A stretch of 64,000 bases of DNA from Kryptolebias marmoratus. Lineage: Eukaryota > Chordata > Actinopteri > Cyprinodontiformes > Rivulidae. Where the stretch lies: assembly GCF_001649575.2 (NCBI RefSeq), contig NC_051431.1, positions 23,002,826 through 23,066,825 on the forward strand, in the 5' to 3' direction. Each line of letters starts with the position of its first letter. Within the stretch, counting starts at the first letter, position 1. A program made the translations under genes and the position numbers. Shown here in pieces: positions 1-10,897 of the stretch. The notes under the pieces are model-generated. The model was not told the DNA's origin. It searched no databases and was given only the letters and a program-made list of their open reading frames with translations.

Positions 1-11
1 AGGAGGGTTAA
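1..11. repeat. possible right terminus of a TTAA-targeting element cut by window edge
   Basis: The window opens with AGGAGGGTTAA. The same CCCTC.../...GAGGGTTAA terminus with TTAA target occurs at 13297 and 30190-30283 in this window. It is therefore plausible that the last bases of a piggyBac-like element lie at the edge. Only 11 bases are visible, so this is a weak call. Confidence 0.3.
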
Positions 12-299
12 ATGACTGAGTGATTAATTAATTAATTAATTGAACTTTAAGGTGTAAAATAAAAAGAGAATGTGGTTTCTAATAGGAAAGACTTATTTAT
101 TCACTTATTTATTTGCCACAAACACAGTGAATTTGATAAAATGTGTGAATTTTACCCAACACAGATCAGTTTTGAAGCCAAAAAAAGTCAGCTTTACCTG
201 AAACATTGCAGATCTTCTACAAAAAGAGAGTATCCTCATACACCCCCAAACATCCACACACATACCCCCACACCCACACACATCCACACATCCCCATTT

Positions 300-583
300 A
301 GTCAGGGAGTTCCTGTAGGGGTCACTAAAGTCCACGTGAAAGCAGCAGGAAGAAAGAGTGACTGAGTCTAAAGCTCTCTATTCATCAGCTCCTCTCAGAG
401 TCGGATTTCGTCCTCGTCTCTTCTTCATCTGCTGCTGTTTTCTCTTCTGGAAACTCCCCGCCAGAGAAGGATCTTCGTCTGGAGGAGTGCAGAGCTTTTC
501 CATCTGAGGACCGGACGCCATGCCTTACTTCTGGATACACACTGCGTGGATCACCGGAGTCACTTTCTTCTTTGGATTTCAAG
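300..583 (+). CDS. candidate leader (signal-peptide) exon of an IgLON-like neural adhesion gene; coding part 520-583
   Basis: ATG at 520-522 lies in a good context (G at -3, GCC just before it) at the end of a GC-richer stretch that would be 5' UTR. The transcript start is not determined. The 21 visible codons begin MPYFWIHTAW and end TFFFGFQ: a tryptophan-rich hydrophobic leader with little charge, typical of a secretory signal peptide. The frame reaches CAAG|GCAAGG at 583|584, which fits a GC-AG type donor and would leave a phase-1 intron. A phase-1 intron after the leader is the usual design for immunoglobulin-superfamily genes. From memory, the NTM short-leader isoform has T-G, eight residues, then F-Q-G at the same spacing, and the OPCML alternative leader is similar in length and composition. 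IgLONs are GPI-anchored neuronal cell-surface adhesion proteins. If the frame is read through instead, it stops after 54 codons (TGA near 682). A standard donor (AAG|GTATGT, about 703) then remains, and the ORF would be an upstream ORF in a non-coding exon. No other exon of the gene is recognisable in the window. Confidence 0.42.
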
Positions 584-3500
584 GCAAGGGATCGTGTTGT
601 TCTTCTGTATATTTCTGTCCAGACATTTCTGAGAGGACTCTAACATCTACAGAGGATGTTTTAAATGTGTCTCTCTCCATCTGACGCTGACTGGAGTCTG
701 AAGGTATGTGGAGTGACTTCCCTCACTGAAAACACCTGATGAGGCAGAAATTCTTCAGCCTCTGGAGGAGAAGCTCTGAGTTTGGGCTGAATAAAGTTAC
801 CTATGAGTGGAAATCAGCTGACAGCAGTCTGTGAGGACAGTAGCAGAATGGGACACAGAGAGGGTGGTTAAAAAAATAAGTGAAACCTGTTTGAGCATTC
901 ATTTCACCTGCCTTTTTTTTTAAATGAAACAACAGAAAATAATGACTCTGCAGATTGTGAGTGGATCTGCTCTGAAAGGAACTGGGGCTGCTGTAATTCA
1001 AGATGCCCAGTTTGAATTAAAGAGTTTAACTCAGAAAAAAACAAAAACAAAAACACTGTTTAACACTCAGGGCTGAGAACTGAAATCAGAAGTGACAAGC
1101 AGTGAGTCTGATTAGATTTTTATTTCTGTTTTAACTAAAACACATGCTGATGATTCAGACCAAAGTGTTGAACAAAAAAAAAAAGCGAAAAGAGTCAGAC
1201 CTTCACCTCCCATAAATGAGCTACTTTAGAAAAAAAGTTGTGGAAATGAATGAAGTGTTATAATGTATTCATTTTTTTGGCCTCTTTAAACAAGTTACAG
1301 AGTTTCTGTTTTTCATCTAAAAAGGAAAGCATTTTATAAAACAGGTTTCTAATTTTTCAACATCCTTTATCTGTATTTTGTTATTCAAAAGAAGGTCAGT
1401 TAGTTTTGGTTCAGCTACATAATCAGAGGTTTCCATGTTTTAAACTTCAATCTAAAACATTCATTCAAACATCTTAATTTTCCCTTGAATTATGTTTTTG
1501 AGTGTTGATGCTGATGTAGCTATTTATCTTATTTTTCTGTTGTTTTTAATAGCACTAAATGATTTTTATAAGTGATGATGTTGCTATCCATTGCTTCATT
1601 TTTACATGCTACATCATGGTAACTATGGAAATACAGCTCAGTAAAGGTGGGAAGAGTTTAGCTTGTGGCTCAGAGATACACAGGGGAGACAGCAGTAAAA
1701 GTTCAGATGCAAAATAAATTTACTTGCTGAATGCTGAACTGAGGAATAAAACAAACAAACAAACAAACAAACAAAAATGAATGGGCAAAGTATCATCAAC
1801 CTTTCTCTCACTACCTTTCTCAGTTTGATGCAAGTTATCTTTTAGCTTTTTTTGTTCTTCTTCCCACCAAACCTCCCTTTCCTGCCTACTTATCAGCTGC
1901 TGGATGTTTCTTTTCATTCCTTTTCTTTGTTCTGCTCAGACCTCAATTGATTTCAAACTTTGACACTGATTGCTGTTGGGTTCATAATGAACGACAAACT
2001 AATTTTTCCAAAGGTCCTTTTTTTATGTTGTTGCCTTTAGTTAAGTGTTTACAGGATTTGATGTTGAGCATTACTATCAATCACATATGAGGATAATTTT
2101 TTTCCACCGCTGCTCTCTTTCTCCAGCATGGCCATCTGCTAAGTTTTTTATCATTATCTTGTGTTTTGTTTCTTAATAAATTTCTTAACTGGTTCAAACA
2201 AGTAAATTAAAAGTAGAAAGTTCCCTTTATAAATATTTAAAACATTTCTGCTCAGGCCTACTGTACAACACTGCAGGGGATCGTTAGTAGTTCTGTAAGA
2301 TGAAGAGAGATGCTTTAAGAACTTATTCATTATTTCCTTATATCAGCACAACAGGAAAATAAGCTTTTCATGAGCTTTAATGATGTGTGGCCGCTGGTTA
2401 TCTTTCACAGAGGATATACAGAGGATATACAGATTTGTTCTCTTTGTTTGTTCAACCAGTTACTGAAAAGGTGACTGTGGGTGGAAATCTATAGGCACCT
2501 CACAATTCAGCTTGAATATGATTCAGAGGGCTACAATGCAGTTCTAAAACAATTATTGATGCATCTCACAATTTAAACAAAATATTGAAGCATTCATTCA
2601 AGCAAGATTTTGGGAACTAAATAAACAAAAGAAGTCAAAATGCTGAGCACAGTGGCATAAAGTACAGTGGATGGATGTCCATGGAGCACATGTTAGAGCT
2701 AGCTTATCTTCTTTCTTTAGTGTTTCCACGACTTTGATTTTGGTCCTGTTGTAGAGTGTGGGAATGACTGTATTAGTATAGCTTTCACATAGGGTGGTCA
2801 TGTTCTACTGTGGCTCCAAAGGGTTCAACATAAAATAGTACGATCTGGAACTGTTAGACTAGTTGACAACTCAAAATTACGAGAAAATAAGCAATTTTTT
2901 ATTGTGGTCTCATTTAATCCCCAGTGTTTGTGAAAAAGTGAACAGCAAGTCATTCAGCTGTATTTGGCATGACCAGTTTTAGAAAGACATGGCATGGTTT
3001 TGTGTTCACAGCTTGGAAAACTGTATTGTAAGCTGTGTGGGTTATGTTTTTTGCCACCTCTGCCCACATCATGCTGCAACGGTTTCAAAACATTCTGGAG
3101 ACTTCTTTGCATTTGCCGGACACTAAATAATTGCCAACAGTCTAGACAACAGCCCAGTGAGATACTGCCTTTAAAAGTGACAAACAATGACTTTCACTGC
3201 AGAAGATGCTGCTTATATCTCATATCTCTGTTGTATGCATGCCATAAACGGTCCACTTCTACACTTCAGAGTTCTGCATTTTTTAGGATGCCATTAACAT
3301 TAAGTAATATTCAACTTTTGACATTTATAAATTGAGTCAGAATCATTTATGTCCACATCACAATGCATCATGAAATAAATTACAACCCCAACCTCTAAGA
3401 GTGACCAAGCAGTTTATCAAACTGTTCTCAAACACCGTTGGCTTCATCAGTCTGTTCAAGTTACAGCATTCAGTAAGTCACACTTTGGTCGCCTTTGTAT

Positions 3501-4451
3501 TAATCTTCTGCACGATTTAGTTCATTTTAAGCAAAAATTATTCAAATTTATCAGCAACGATTTGATTTTCTTTGGAATAATTGATAACAATAAATATAAT
3601 ATTACATTACTTAGTACAATGCATTTCTGCATGTGTTTTTATGTCATTAAGAGTCCATAAAAATAAAGGTGTAACTATGTTAAGGATTAAAGGATTAACA
3701 CTTTATTCCCTAATTAAAATTTCATGTCATACCAAATCCACATATCCTATTTCTATTAATCCTTTAATCAAACAGATTATCTTGTTGAGAAAAAAAAAAA
3801 AAAGAAACACTTTCATACTGTCAAACTGGTTGGTTTGCACTTCAATTCGTTCCTTTGGATGACAATGGCTTTCTGTGTCCTGTTTTGGATGATTAGTGCA
3901 AGAAGTTACGATGTTGGATCAGGAGACAGAGGTTAACGTTAATAACATCAAAAACAAAGTCACATATAAAGCTCTGAAAACCTTTGTAAAACTGCATCAG
4001 TGAGAAGTTTGGTTATTTAGTGGCAGACGACAGCAGATTTATGTCCATCACAATCCATGTCCATCTTTTGAAATGGACAAGACTTTAAATGTTTGAGGAA
4101 ATTGCTGCAAACTATTTTGAGTACTCTTTGTACACTATAGTTATCAAATCCAAAAGCAGTAATTACTTTCACTTGGAATCCTGAAATGTTCTCTTTGCAC
4201 ACATGACAGAATCAGTTTAGTTTAGAGCACTCTGCCAGTGATACTAGGAAGACAGATGAGTCTCAAGTGAAAAGTCTTTAACTGAGATTTTAACTTTATA
4301 GCCCTAACTGTATAGCCAGAGCCCTGAACACTGTACTTTGGACTATAAAGGGTGTAGCAGAAGATAGTTACATTAAGCTGTAAGCAGAAAAGACAAGACC
4401 ATATCGTATCATAATTGAGTTAAAAAAAGGTTGTGTGTGCTTTACTGTGGT
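584..4451 (+). other. intron-like DNA, no gene recognised
   Basis: AT-rich, with stop codons in all frames. It contains an (AAAC)n microsatellite at about 1749-1776 and several A/T homopolymers. The short open frames here lack family resemblance and compositional bias, so I take them as chance. An alternative standard splice donor for the leader exon (AAG|GTATGTG) sits at about 703. Confidence 0.6.
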
Positions 4452-4456
4452 GTGTT

Positions 4457-5217
4457 TGTGGTGATTGGTGGTTTGTGTGTGTGTGAGCACTTCCTGGTGG
4501 GCATCTCCTGAGCTGGTGATGGACGCCTCATCACCACGCCTCTCACACCTGTGGCTGATCAGGCTGATGGGACTTGGAGGAGTACTTAAGGCTGCAGTGA
4601 GGACCAGATCAGCGCTGGAGCATTGTTTACCATTCGGTAACGTGCAGAGCCTGTGAGAGACTTAACTGTGTTTTTGTGTACTCCCTGTTGTGATCTCAGT
4701 TTGTTTTTTGTATCTGCAAAACCTGTGTTCAGGATACCCCGCTGTCTGGAACCAGTCTGGTCTGTTTTCTACTGCCTGCCGCCTAGTGAAGTACTTACCT
4801 GCGCAACGGAACCTACCTGCTCCTGCGACCATCGCCTCCTGGATTCAAAGACTGGTCAGTCGTCCTAATAATCATCACCTAACCTGCACTCGGGAAATAC
4901 TCACCTCACCTGGACTTCGCTCTCTGGAACCTACATCGGACCATCACTGGGCAAGGATCAATTCTGTCATCTCTTCCGTGTTTTGGACTTGGCCTGCTCA
5001 GTAAGAAATATCACTCAGAACATTACCTGTGCCATACCTGCTGTTCCTCTCCGCCACGATTCCATACTCACCTGATTCTCCGTTCCTCAGGTCCTGGTTC
5101 CGGTTCCCTTCTGTATATATCCCTGACACTGTAAATAAATTCACTTCCCGTTACCTGCTGGCTCCTGCGTCTGTCTGTGGCCGAACTGCTCGCTTGGGTA
5201 TATCTGAAAACCTGACA
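4457..5217 (+). mobile_element. solo LTR, 761 bp, with perfect 5-bp target duplication
   Basis: The block is clearly GC-richer than its surroundings. It starts TGTGGTGATTGG, ends ...CCTGACA, and is flanked on both sides by GTGTT (4452-4456 and 5218-5222). An AATAAA signal lies at about 5135 in the + orientation, and the CACCTGTGGCTGAT-type composition is common in fish Ty3/gypsy-like LTRs. There is no primer-binding site, polypurine tract or internal gag/pol beside it. It is therefore a solo LTR left by recombination between the two ends of a full element. The superfamily is inferred; the boundaries are seen directly. Confidence 0.8.
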
Positions 5218-5222
5218 GTGTT

Positions 5223-7269
5223 CAAAGTAAAGACCTCTTTCTACAGGGCTCCTAGATCCAAGATGAGTATCCCATCTCTTCAGATTGTTGCTGTCAAGCA
5301 GCCTAATGGTGTCTGCTGAGCAAAACACACACACACACACACACACAGACACATTTTAGCATAAGACAGAATAGCAATGGTGATAAGAGTGTTAAAAGCC
5401 ACTACTAGAAAATTGACATAAGCAGTAAACTGATAATAAATTGACTCATTAATAACAAACTGGTGCTTTCCTTCTTGAAAGAGAAACTGAGCTTGAATGA
5501 ACACAGTAATAAATACAAAAACCTCTAATTAAACAGTCCATTCGTTTTCCCTTCCAGGGTGTTCAAGGTGTAAGACTTTAATAGCTTCAGGGAATGATTG
5601 TAGGTTGAACAACTCTAGTAAAATGTAATAGATTAAAATATGGACAAGTTCCTACCGCACTGATATAAAGGACTAAAATAAAATTTATAAATTTAAATTT
5701 TATGTTTTAGACTGACAACATGGCAGCTTTTTTTTGTAACTCATTTGTTTGCATTATGAGCTAACGATGTGACACAGACTTCCTTATGCACCGTGTACTT
5801 CAAAAACTTTACACCATGTTCAACTAAGAAAGTCAAAAGTTCAAATAAATTATTTATGCAGTATAATGTAAACCGTGAGGGGTTCTGTGGTTTCAGTTGG
5901 ATTCAGGGCAGCCATATAACTGAAGTTCAGACAACTGGAGATAATGCTGACCTGCTGATGTAGACGACTGTTCCTTTTCAAAAGCAAAAATGGGGTCATC
6001 TGAGTTTTTGTTTGTTTGTTGCAGACAACATTTTTAATGAAGGGAAATCTGACTGTTGTTTATTTGCTGAAACGAGCTGTTGGTAATTTTTCACGTCACC
6101 GTTTTGGATGCAATTTTAACTTATGTTGTATTACCGTTTGTAATTTAGATAATGTAAATGTACATTATTTTATCATAATTTTCTGTCATTACTTGTAATA
6201 GTTTCTGTTAGCCTGTCTTGGTCCAGAGGTCTTTAGTACTTTCCCATTAACTGCTCTCGAAACCATTTAAAAATGTTCTGCTCACATTAGAGAAATGTTG
6301 TTTCTATCTGGAACCCTGAAGCAAAGTTTGCTATTTCTTCCTGACGAATTAGCTCTTAGGTAAATGTTTGGTTCATTGAATGGTTCTCGTGTGACTTTGA
6401 TTACAACATCTGAACACAGAATCAGATTTGCTCTTAGATCCATTTGGCTTTTTGGAGCTCCCAGCTTTAATTGAACCTTTCTCTACCCACAGAAAGCAGT
6501 GTCTCCAATGATTTAGGACTTGTTCTTTTGGATTTTTTTGCACAAGATTCAACATAAAATACTTAGAAAATTAGGGGAAAGGGATTAATGTTGACAGGGG
6601 GCAGAATTTAATTGTCCTTTTCCCCAAAATTTATTCAATGCTGAATATACTAATGCACTAAGTTTGAAATGCCTTGGGGCATAGGAAGGCCAGTACAGCC
6701 ACACAGTCTAAAGGGAACACTACAGCATCACTTTTCTTTGTACACTTAAATTGTTCTTTATGAGGAAAGGCTGTGCTGGAAAAAAGGATAGACTAATAAA
6801 CACTGTAGCTTCATAACTGAAACTAAATGATATTTACACTCTTCTTTGATCAGTGTATGATATTTTTGTGTGATTTTAAAATTTGCTTTAACTGTTGGTA
6901 AACTAAGCATATAGTGATATGGTTATTAGTCAGGTCACAAAATTTTCTACTATGAAAAAGCGATTCACTGTAGCATAGATAGTCCTCTTTAAATCACATT
7001 TCCCCAATCTATTCATTTAACAGGTATCTCAGTAGATAAACATATTGTTGGCTTCTAACCGTTATTTATGAAATAAACTGCTGTCATCTGAGCAAAAAAA
7101 TGACTGTAAGATACCTTGATAATGATCAGATTTCATTAATGTGAACACTACATTTACGATTACAGAAGCAGTTTACTCATCAGGACTGCCTTCTGTTTCT
7201 GAGTGTCTGACATCTGTTACACAGTGAACTTCAGTTTGCTATAGAAGCACCTGCAGGGAGATTATAAAG
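5223..7269. other. intron-like DNA with a CA microsatellite
   Basis: A (CA)n tract sits at 5323-5348. The rest is AT-rich, and I see no exon or recognisable transposon. Confidence 0.5.
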
Positions 7270-7424
7270 GTACTGTGCTGGAACGATTGTGTGTGTGTGT
7301 GGCCATGTATTTGATACATTGTGGGGACAATTTTCCTAACATATACTACCTTGTGAGGACCAACTGCTCCTTGTGGGGACCAAAGCCTGGTCCCCACGAG
7401 GAGAAATTATGTTTTTGGGTTAGG
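7270..7424. repeat. GTGGGGAC minisatellite-like repeat with hairpin, abutting assembly gap
   Basis: GTGGGGAC or GTGAGGAC recurs every few tens of bases. The arms at 7369-7382 (CCTTGTGGGGACCA) and 7388-7401 (TGGTCCCCACGAGG) form a nearly perfect hairpin (13 of 14 bases) with a 5-base loop. The sequence then runs into TTTTTGGGTTAGG at the gap edge. In teleost genomes this motif often precedes GGGTTAG-type minisatellite arrays (established from memory), which would explain why the assembly stops here. Confidence 0.6.
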
Positions 7425-7698
7425 NNNNNNNNNNNNNNNNNNNNNNNNNNNNNNNNNNNNNNNNNNNNNNNNNNNNNNNNNNNNNNNNNNNNNNNNNNNN
7501 NNNNNNNNNNNNNNNNNNNNNNNNNNNNNNNNNNNNNNNNNNNNNNNNNNNNNNNNNNNNNNNNNNNNNNNNNNNNNNNNNNNNNNNNNNNNNNNNNNNN
7601 NNNNNNNNNNNNNNNNNNNNNNNNNNNNNNNNNNNNNNNNNNNNNNNNNNNNNNNNNNNNNNNNNNNNNNNNNNNNNNNNNNNNNNNNNNNNNNNNNN
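7425..7698. other. assembly gap (274 N)
   Basis: A run of N. The sequence and its true length are unknown. Open frames reported across it are meaningless. Confidence 0.99.
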
Positions 7699-9140
7699 CA
7701 GCACCAACCAGCACACTTTACTCCATTCATGTCACTACTACTGTTATTCTTTAATACTCCCCCACTTCTCTTATACTTTCTGCCTCCTTCACAATCTGTT
7801 TCATATTATTATCAGTTCCGTTTGTGCTAGCATCTCCTGTTCTGTTTTTTCTTCATCTACCCTCCATGATATGTTCTGCTCTGCCACAAACACCCCTCCT
7901 AAAGTCTCATTGCTTCTGGCAGCATCTTTCAAACACCCCCTTGATTCATGCAGGAGATTCCTGTCGAGTCGAGCTTCATCAGTCAAACACAGCTGCGTAA
8001 CCTTTTGTTGCTATAAACGGTTCAGCCTCCAACATGTTTCTCCAAGTGCGGTTTTGTTTTTTCCTTACACAAGGGGAACAATATGAACATCTTATTGAAG
8101 AACAAATTGGTCTGTCTTGAACAATCAGCAGACAAGTCAATAATTACACATTGGTTGAACTGAGGAAATTAATGTGGATTTTATTGAGCGATACGCTCCA
8201 TTTCTCAGTTTTATTTCCAGACTTGAGCAATACTATTCTGGTCGGACGTATTTTTAAAAAAGCAATGCTTTAAAGCATTTGTTAGCAATGTCACATTGTT
8301 CACAATTCATCTAATATGTGATAAAACTTATCTGTGAACGAGGAGTCCTACAGTCACAGTGAATCAGATCTCAGTGCTCCAAGGTCTCCATAGAGTCTTG
8401 TTCTTGTTCATAGACTGGTCCTTATATATGTCCATTCTGGCAGCCTTTAACCTGTCATTCATGTCTTTCAGATTTTTTTTTTTCTTTTAAGAGTTTGCAA
8501 CAGTTTAGTGTCTGTGTGTGTGTGCCTGTGTGCCTGATAGTTTTTAAACATGCAATGATAATGCATTAAACTGTCAGTTCAGTCTAACACTTACTATACC
8601 TGCTTACCTCTATCTAAAGCTGCTCAGTAAAGGTCTTTAAACCTGCAGTGTGCTCCTTTTTATACACAAACTTATATTGACCAACCAAACTTTACAATTT
8701 TGATTTTTTTACTGAGGTAATAGAGCAGCTAAATTAGCATAACAAATTAATTTCAAATACCTTCTTCCTGTCAGCACGGCCTCACAGCAACAAAGCTCCA
8801 AACTACTCCTCATCCTAAATATGTCTCCTGTTGTCAGCATTACCACAGCCAGCTGACCACTGAACCCACAGCATGATTCATCTTGTGCCCTGTTCTGACC
8901 TAGCATTTTCGTTTGCCTTGGATGATTGAACTGCAAGTGCACATCTCTGATTGACAGCATTCATACCTGGGAGTTACAGATGCTGAAAAATGTGTTGGTG
9001 ACCTTTTGGCAAAAAAAAAAGATAAACTCCAAAGGTCACTGAAATAACTTGAAACTGACAAAAGTAATACTATTTTGAATAGATAAATAAATCATGGAAT
9101 AACAGCTAGTGAAAGTATGTCACTGCTTTTGAATGTTGGT
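7699..9140. other. unassigned DNA, no gene recognised
   Basis: AT-rich with a short (TG)n tract near 8510-8530. No protein family match or transposon end was seen. Confidence 0.5.
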
Positions 9141-9144
9141 TCAC

Positions 9145-9178
9145 CAAAATAAAATAAATAAATAAATACATAAATACA

Positions 9179-9237
<59 letters not shown>

Positions 9238-9238
9238 A
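9145..9238. repeat. (AAAT)n microsatellite
   Basis: About 94 bp of AAAT units with two TACA interruptions near the left end. It lies just before the decayed Tc1 element. Confidence 0.95.
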
Positions 9239-9299
9239 AACCTAATGAAATTGGTCTTGACAAAAAAGATAATACACTTAACCTAATATTTTGTTGCAC

Positions 9300-10130
9300 A
9301 ATATTTAGAGGGAATCACTAAAATAAAGCTATTTCTGTCTCTCTGTGACATCTGCAGGTATTTTGGCTCACTATTCCTGTTGAATAGGATTTAGATCAGG
9401 GCTCAGAAGGCCACATCAAAACAGTCCAGTGTTTTGTTATCAGCTAGTTTTGGGTGTTTTTAACTGTGTTTTGGGTCGTCACCGTATTAGAAGAGCCATG
9501 GCTTACAACTGAGACCAAGCTTTCTGACACTGGTTATGTACCATGCTCTTTTCTTTGTATTTTTTTTTATTTTTTGGGTCTGTGAACATAGAGCTGATGT
9601 GATTTGTCATAAATTTCCACTTTTGTTTCCTCTGTCTGAAGGAATTCTCCCAGAAAACTTGTGGCCCGACATTATACAATTTGGCAAATTCCAGTCTTGC
9701 TTTGTTATGACTTGGTGACCTCCTCTGTCCTATTCCATTAAGTCCACTTTGGCTCAAACAGTAACTGATGGTGTGATCTGACACTGATGTACCGTGACTT
9801 TGGAGTTCACTTCTAATGTGTTTGAAAGTTGTTCTGGGCTCTTTAGATACCATTCATATTATCTGTCTATTCAATTTGTCATCAATTGTCCTCTTGCAAC
9901 CACATCCAGGAAGACCTTAGACTTCTGAGTATTATGTATAACTGTAGTCAAAAGAACACCAAGCTGATTGGAGATGGTCTTAAAGCGTTTGGCTTTGACA
10001 TGCTTATCAATAAATTTCTGTCTATGCTCCTGAGACAACTCTGTCCTCAGCTTTCTGTGGTTCATGTTCAGTGTGCTACACACCATGATACCAAACAGCA
10101 CAATGACTACTTTTCACCCTTTAAATAGGC
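9300..10130 (-). pseudogene. degenerate Tc1-like transposase
   Basis: Read on the minus strand, the first piece (10101-9871) contains LSQEHRQKFIDKHVKAKRFK followed by TISNQLGV. This is the N-terminal helix-turn-helix DNA-binding region of Tc1/mariner transposases. The next piece (9853-9503) contains EPRTTFKHIRSELQSHGTSV and SGLNG, the second DNA-binding subdomain, then ARLEFAKLYN. A further frame gives a DDPKHS-like remnant of the catalytic DNDPKHT motif. At least two stops and frame changes separate the pieces, so the gene is dead. Tc1 elements move by cut and paste at TA sites. I could not fix the terminal inverted repeats, so the outer limits are approximate. Confidence 0.85.
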
Positions 10131-10555
10131 AGACTGACTGATTACAGAACTGAAGACAGCTGTGGTGCTGATTGCAGGACACACCTTAGTTTAACATGTC
10201 CCTATGGGCAAATTATTTTCAGTCCTTTTTTAGGGGTATTGAATCAAAATTCAAAACCAATAACTACTTTTATTAGTTAATTTTTAGTCTTTTTATTATT
10301 ATTACTTGTCAGTTACAAGTTATTTTTGTTTTATTTGTGGGTTTTTTCTTTCTTTAACTAAATGGTACAAACAAATTTATCAGCATCCGTAAATATGTAG
10401 CCCGACAAGTTTTGCTATCAGATATCGATAGCGGCTCTGTATTCTGATACATGCAGGCATGTCACACTATGGGCTGTGCAACTGAGCAACAAGCAGAACA
10501 TCAGCAGGTCTACACGTTTCTTTAAAAATTACCTTACATTCAGACATCTGAATTA
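10131..10555. other. unassigned DNA, may include the 5' end of the Tc1 copy
   Basis: TTTAAATAGGCAGACTGACT and the following bases may belong to the Tc1 leader side. No inverted terminal repeat was resolved and no gene was seen. Confidence 0.35.
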
Positions 10556-10559
10556 TATA

Positions 10560-10897
10560 ATTATTTAGACATTAACATGGTTCAGAACCATTTGAGTCTC
10601 ATTTCTGCTGAGTTATCTCTTGATGAGCCTAATTACCTAACAGACGTGATATGGGATAAATATAGTTCACTGATTAGTTCAGTGTAAAAGGAGAGACTGA
10701 AGGTTTTACCCAATTAAATGCTCCACAGCAATACACAGCCATCAGTGGTTCAGTGACAGCCATCAGCTGTTTCACACAGCTTCACTATAAACGGAACATC
10801 AACACTATGTTTAATTAGGTGAATATAATGCAACATAATGCTCCTCAGACTGTTGTTCTGTGGTTGACATAGGACATCATAGCTTACAGCGACCACT
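10560..10897 (+). repeat. dispersed repeat family A, copy 1
   Basis: This stretch shares several collinear blocks with 18838-19075: ACATGGTTCAGAACCATTTG versus CCATGGTTCAGAGTCATTTG, then a TTTACCC block, a TTAGGTG..ATAATG block, a CTCAGACT block, and finally CATAGCTTACAGCGACCAC versus TATAGCTTACAGTGGCTATA. Order and spacing are conserved and identity is moderate. I do not recognise the family. Confidence 0.55.

Noticed and set aside
7275..7754. Long open frames across 7275-7754 on both strands
   Set aside because: They exist only because the N gap contains no stop codons.
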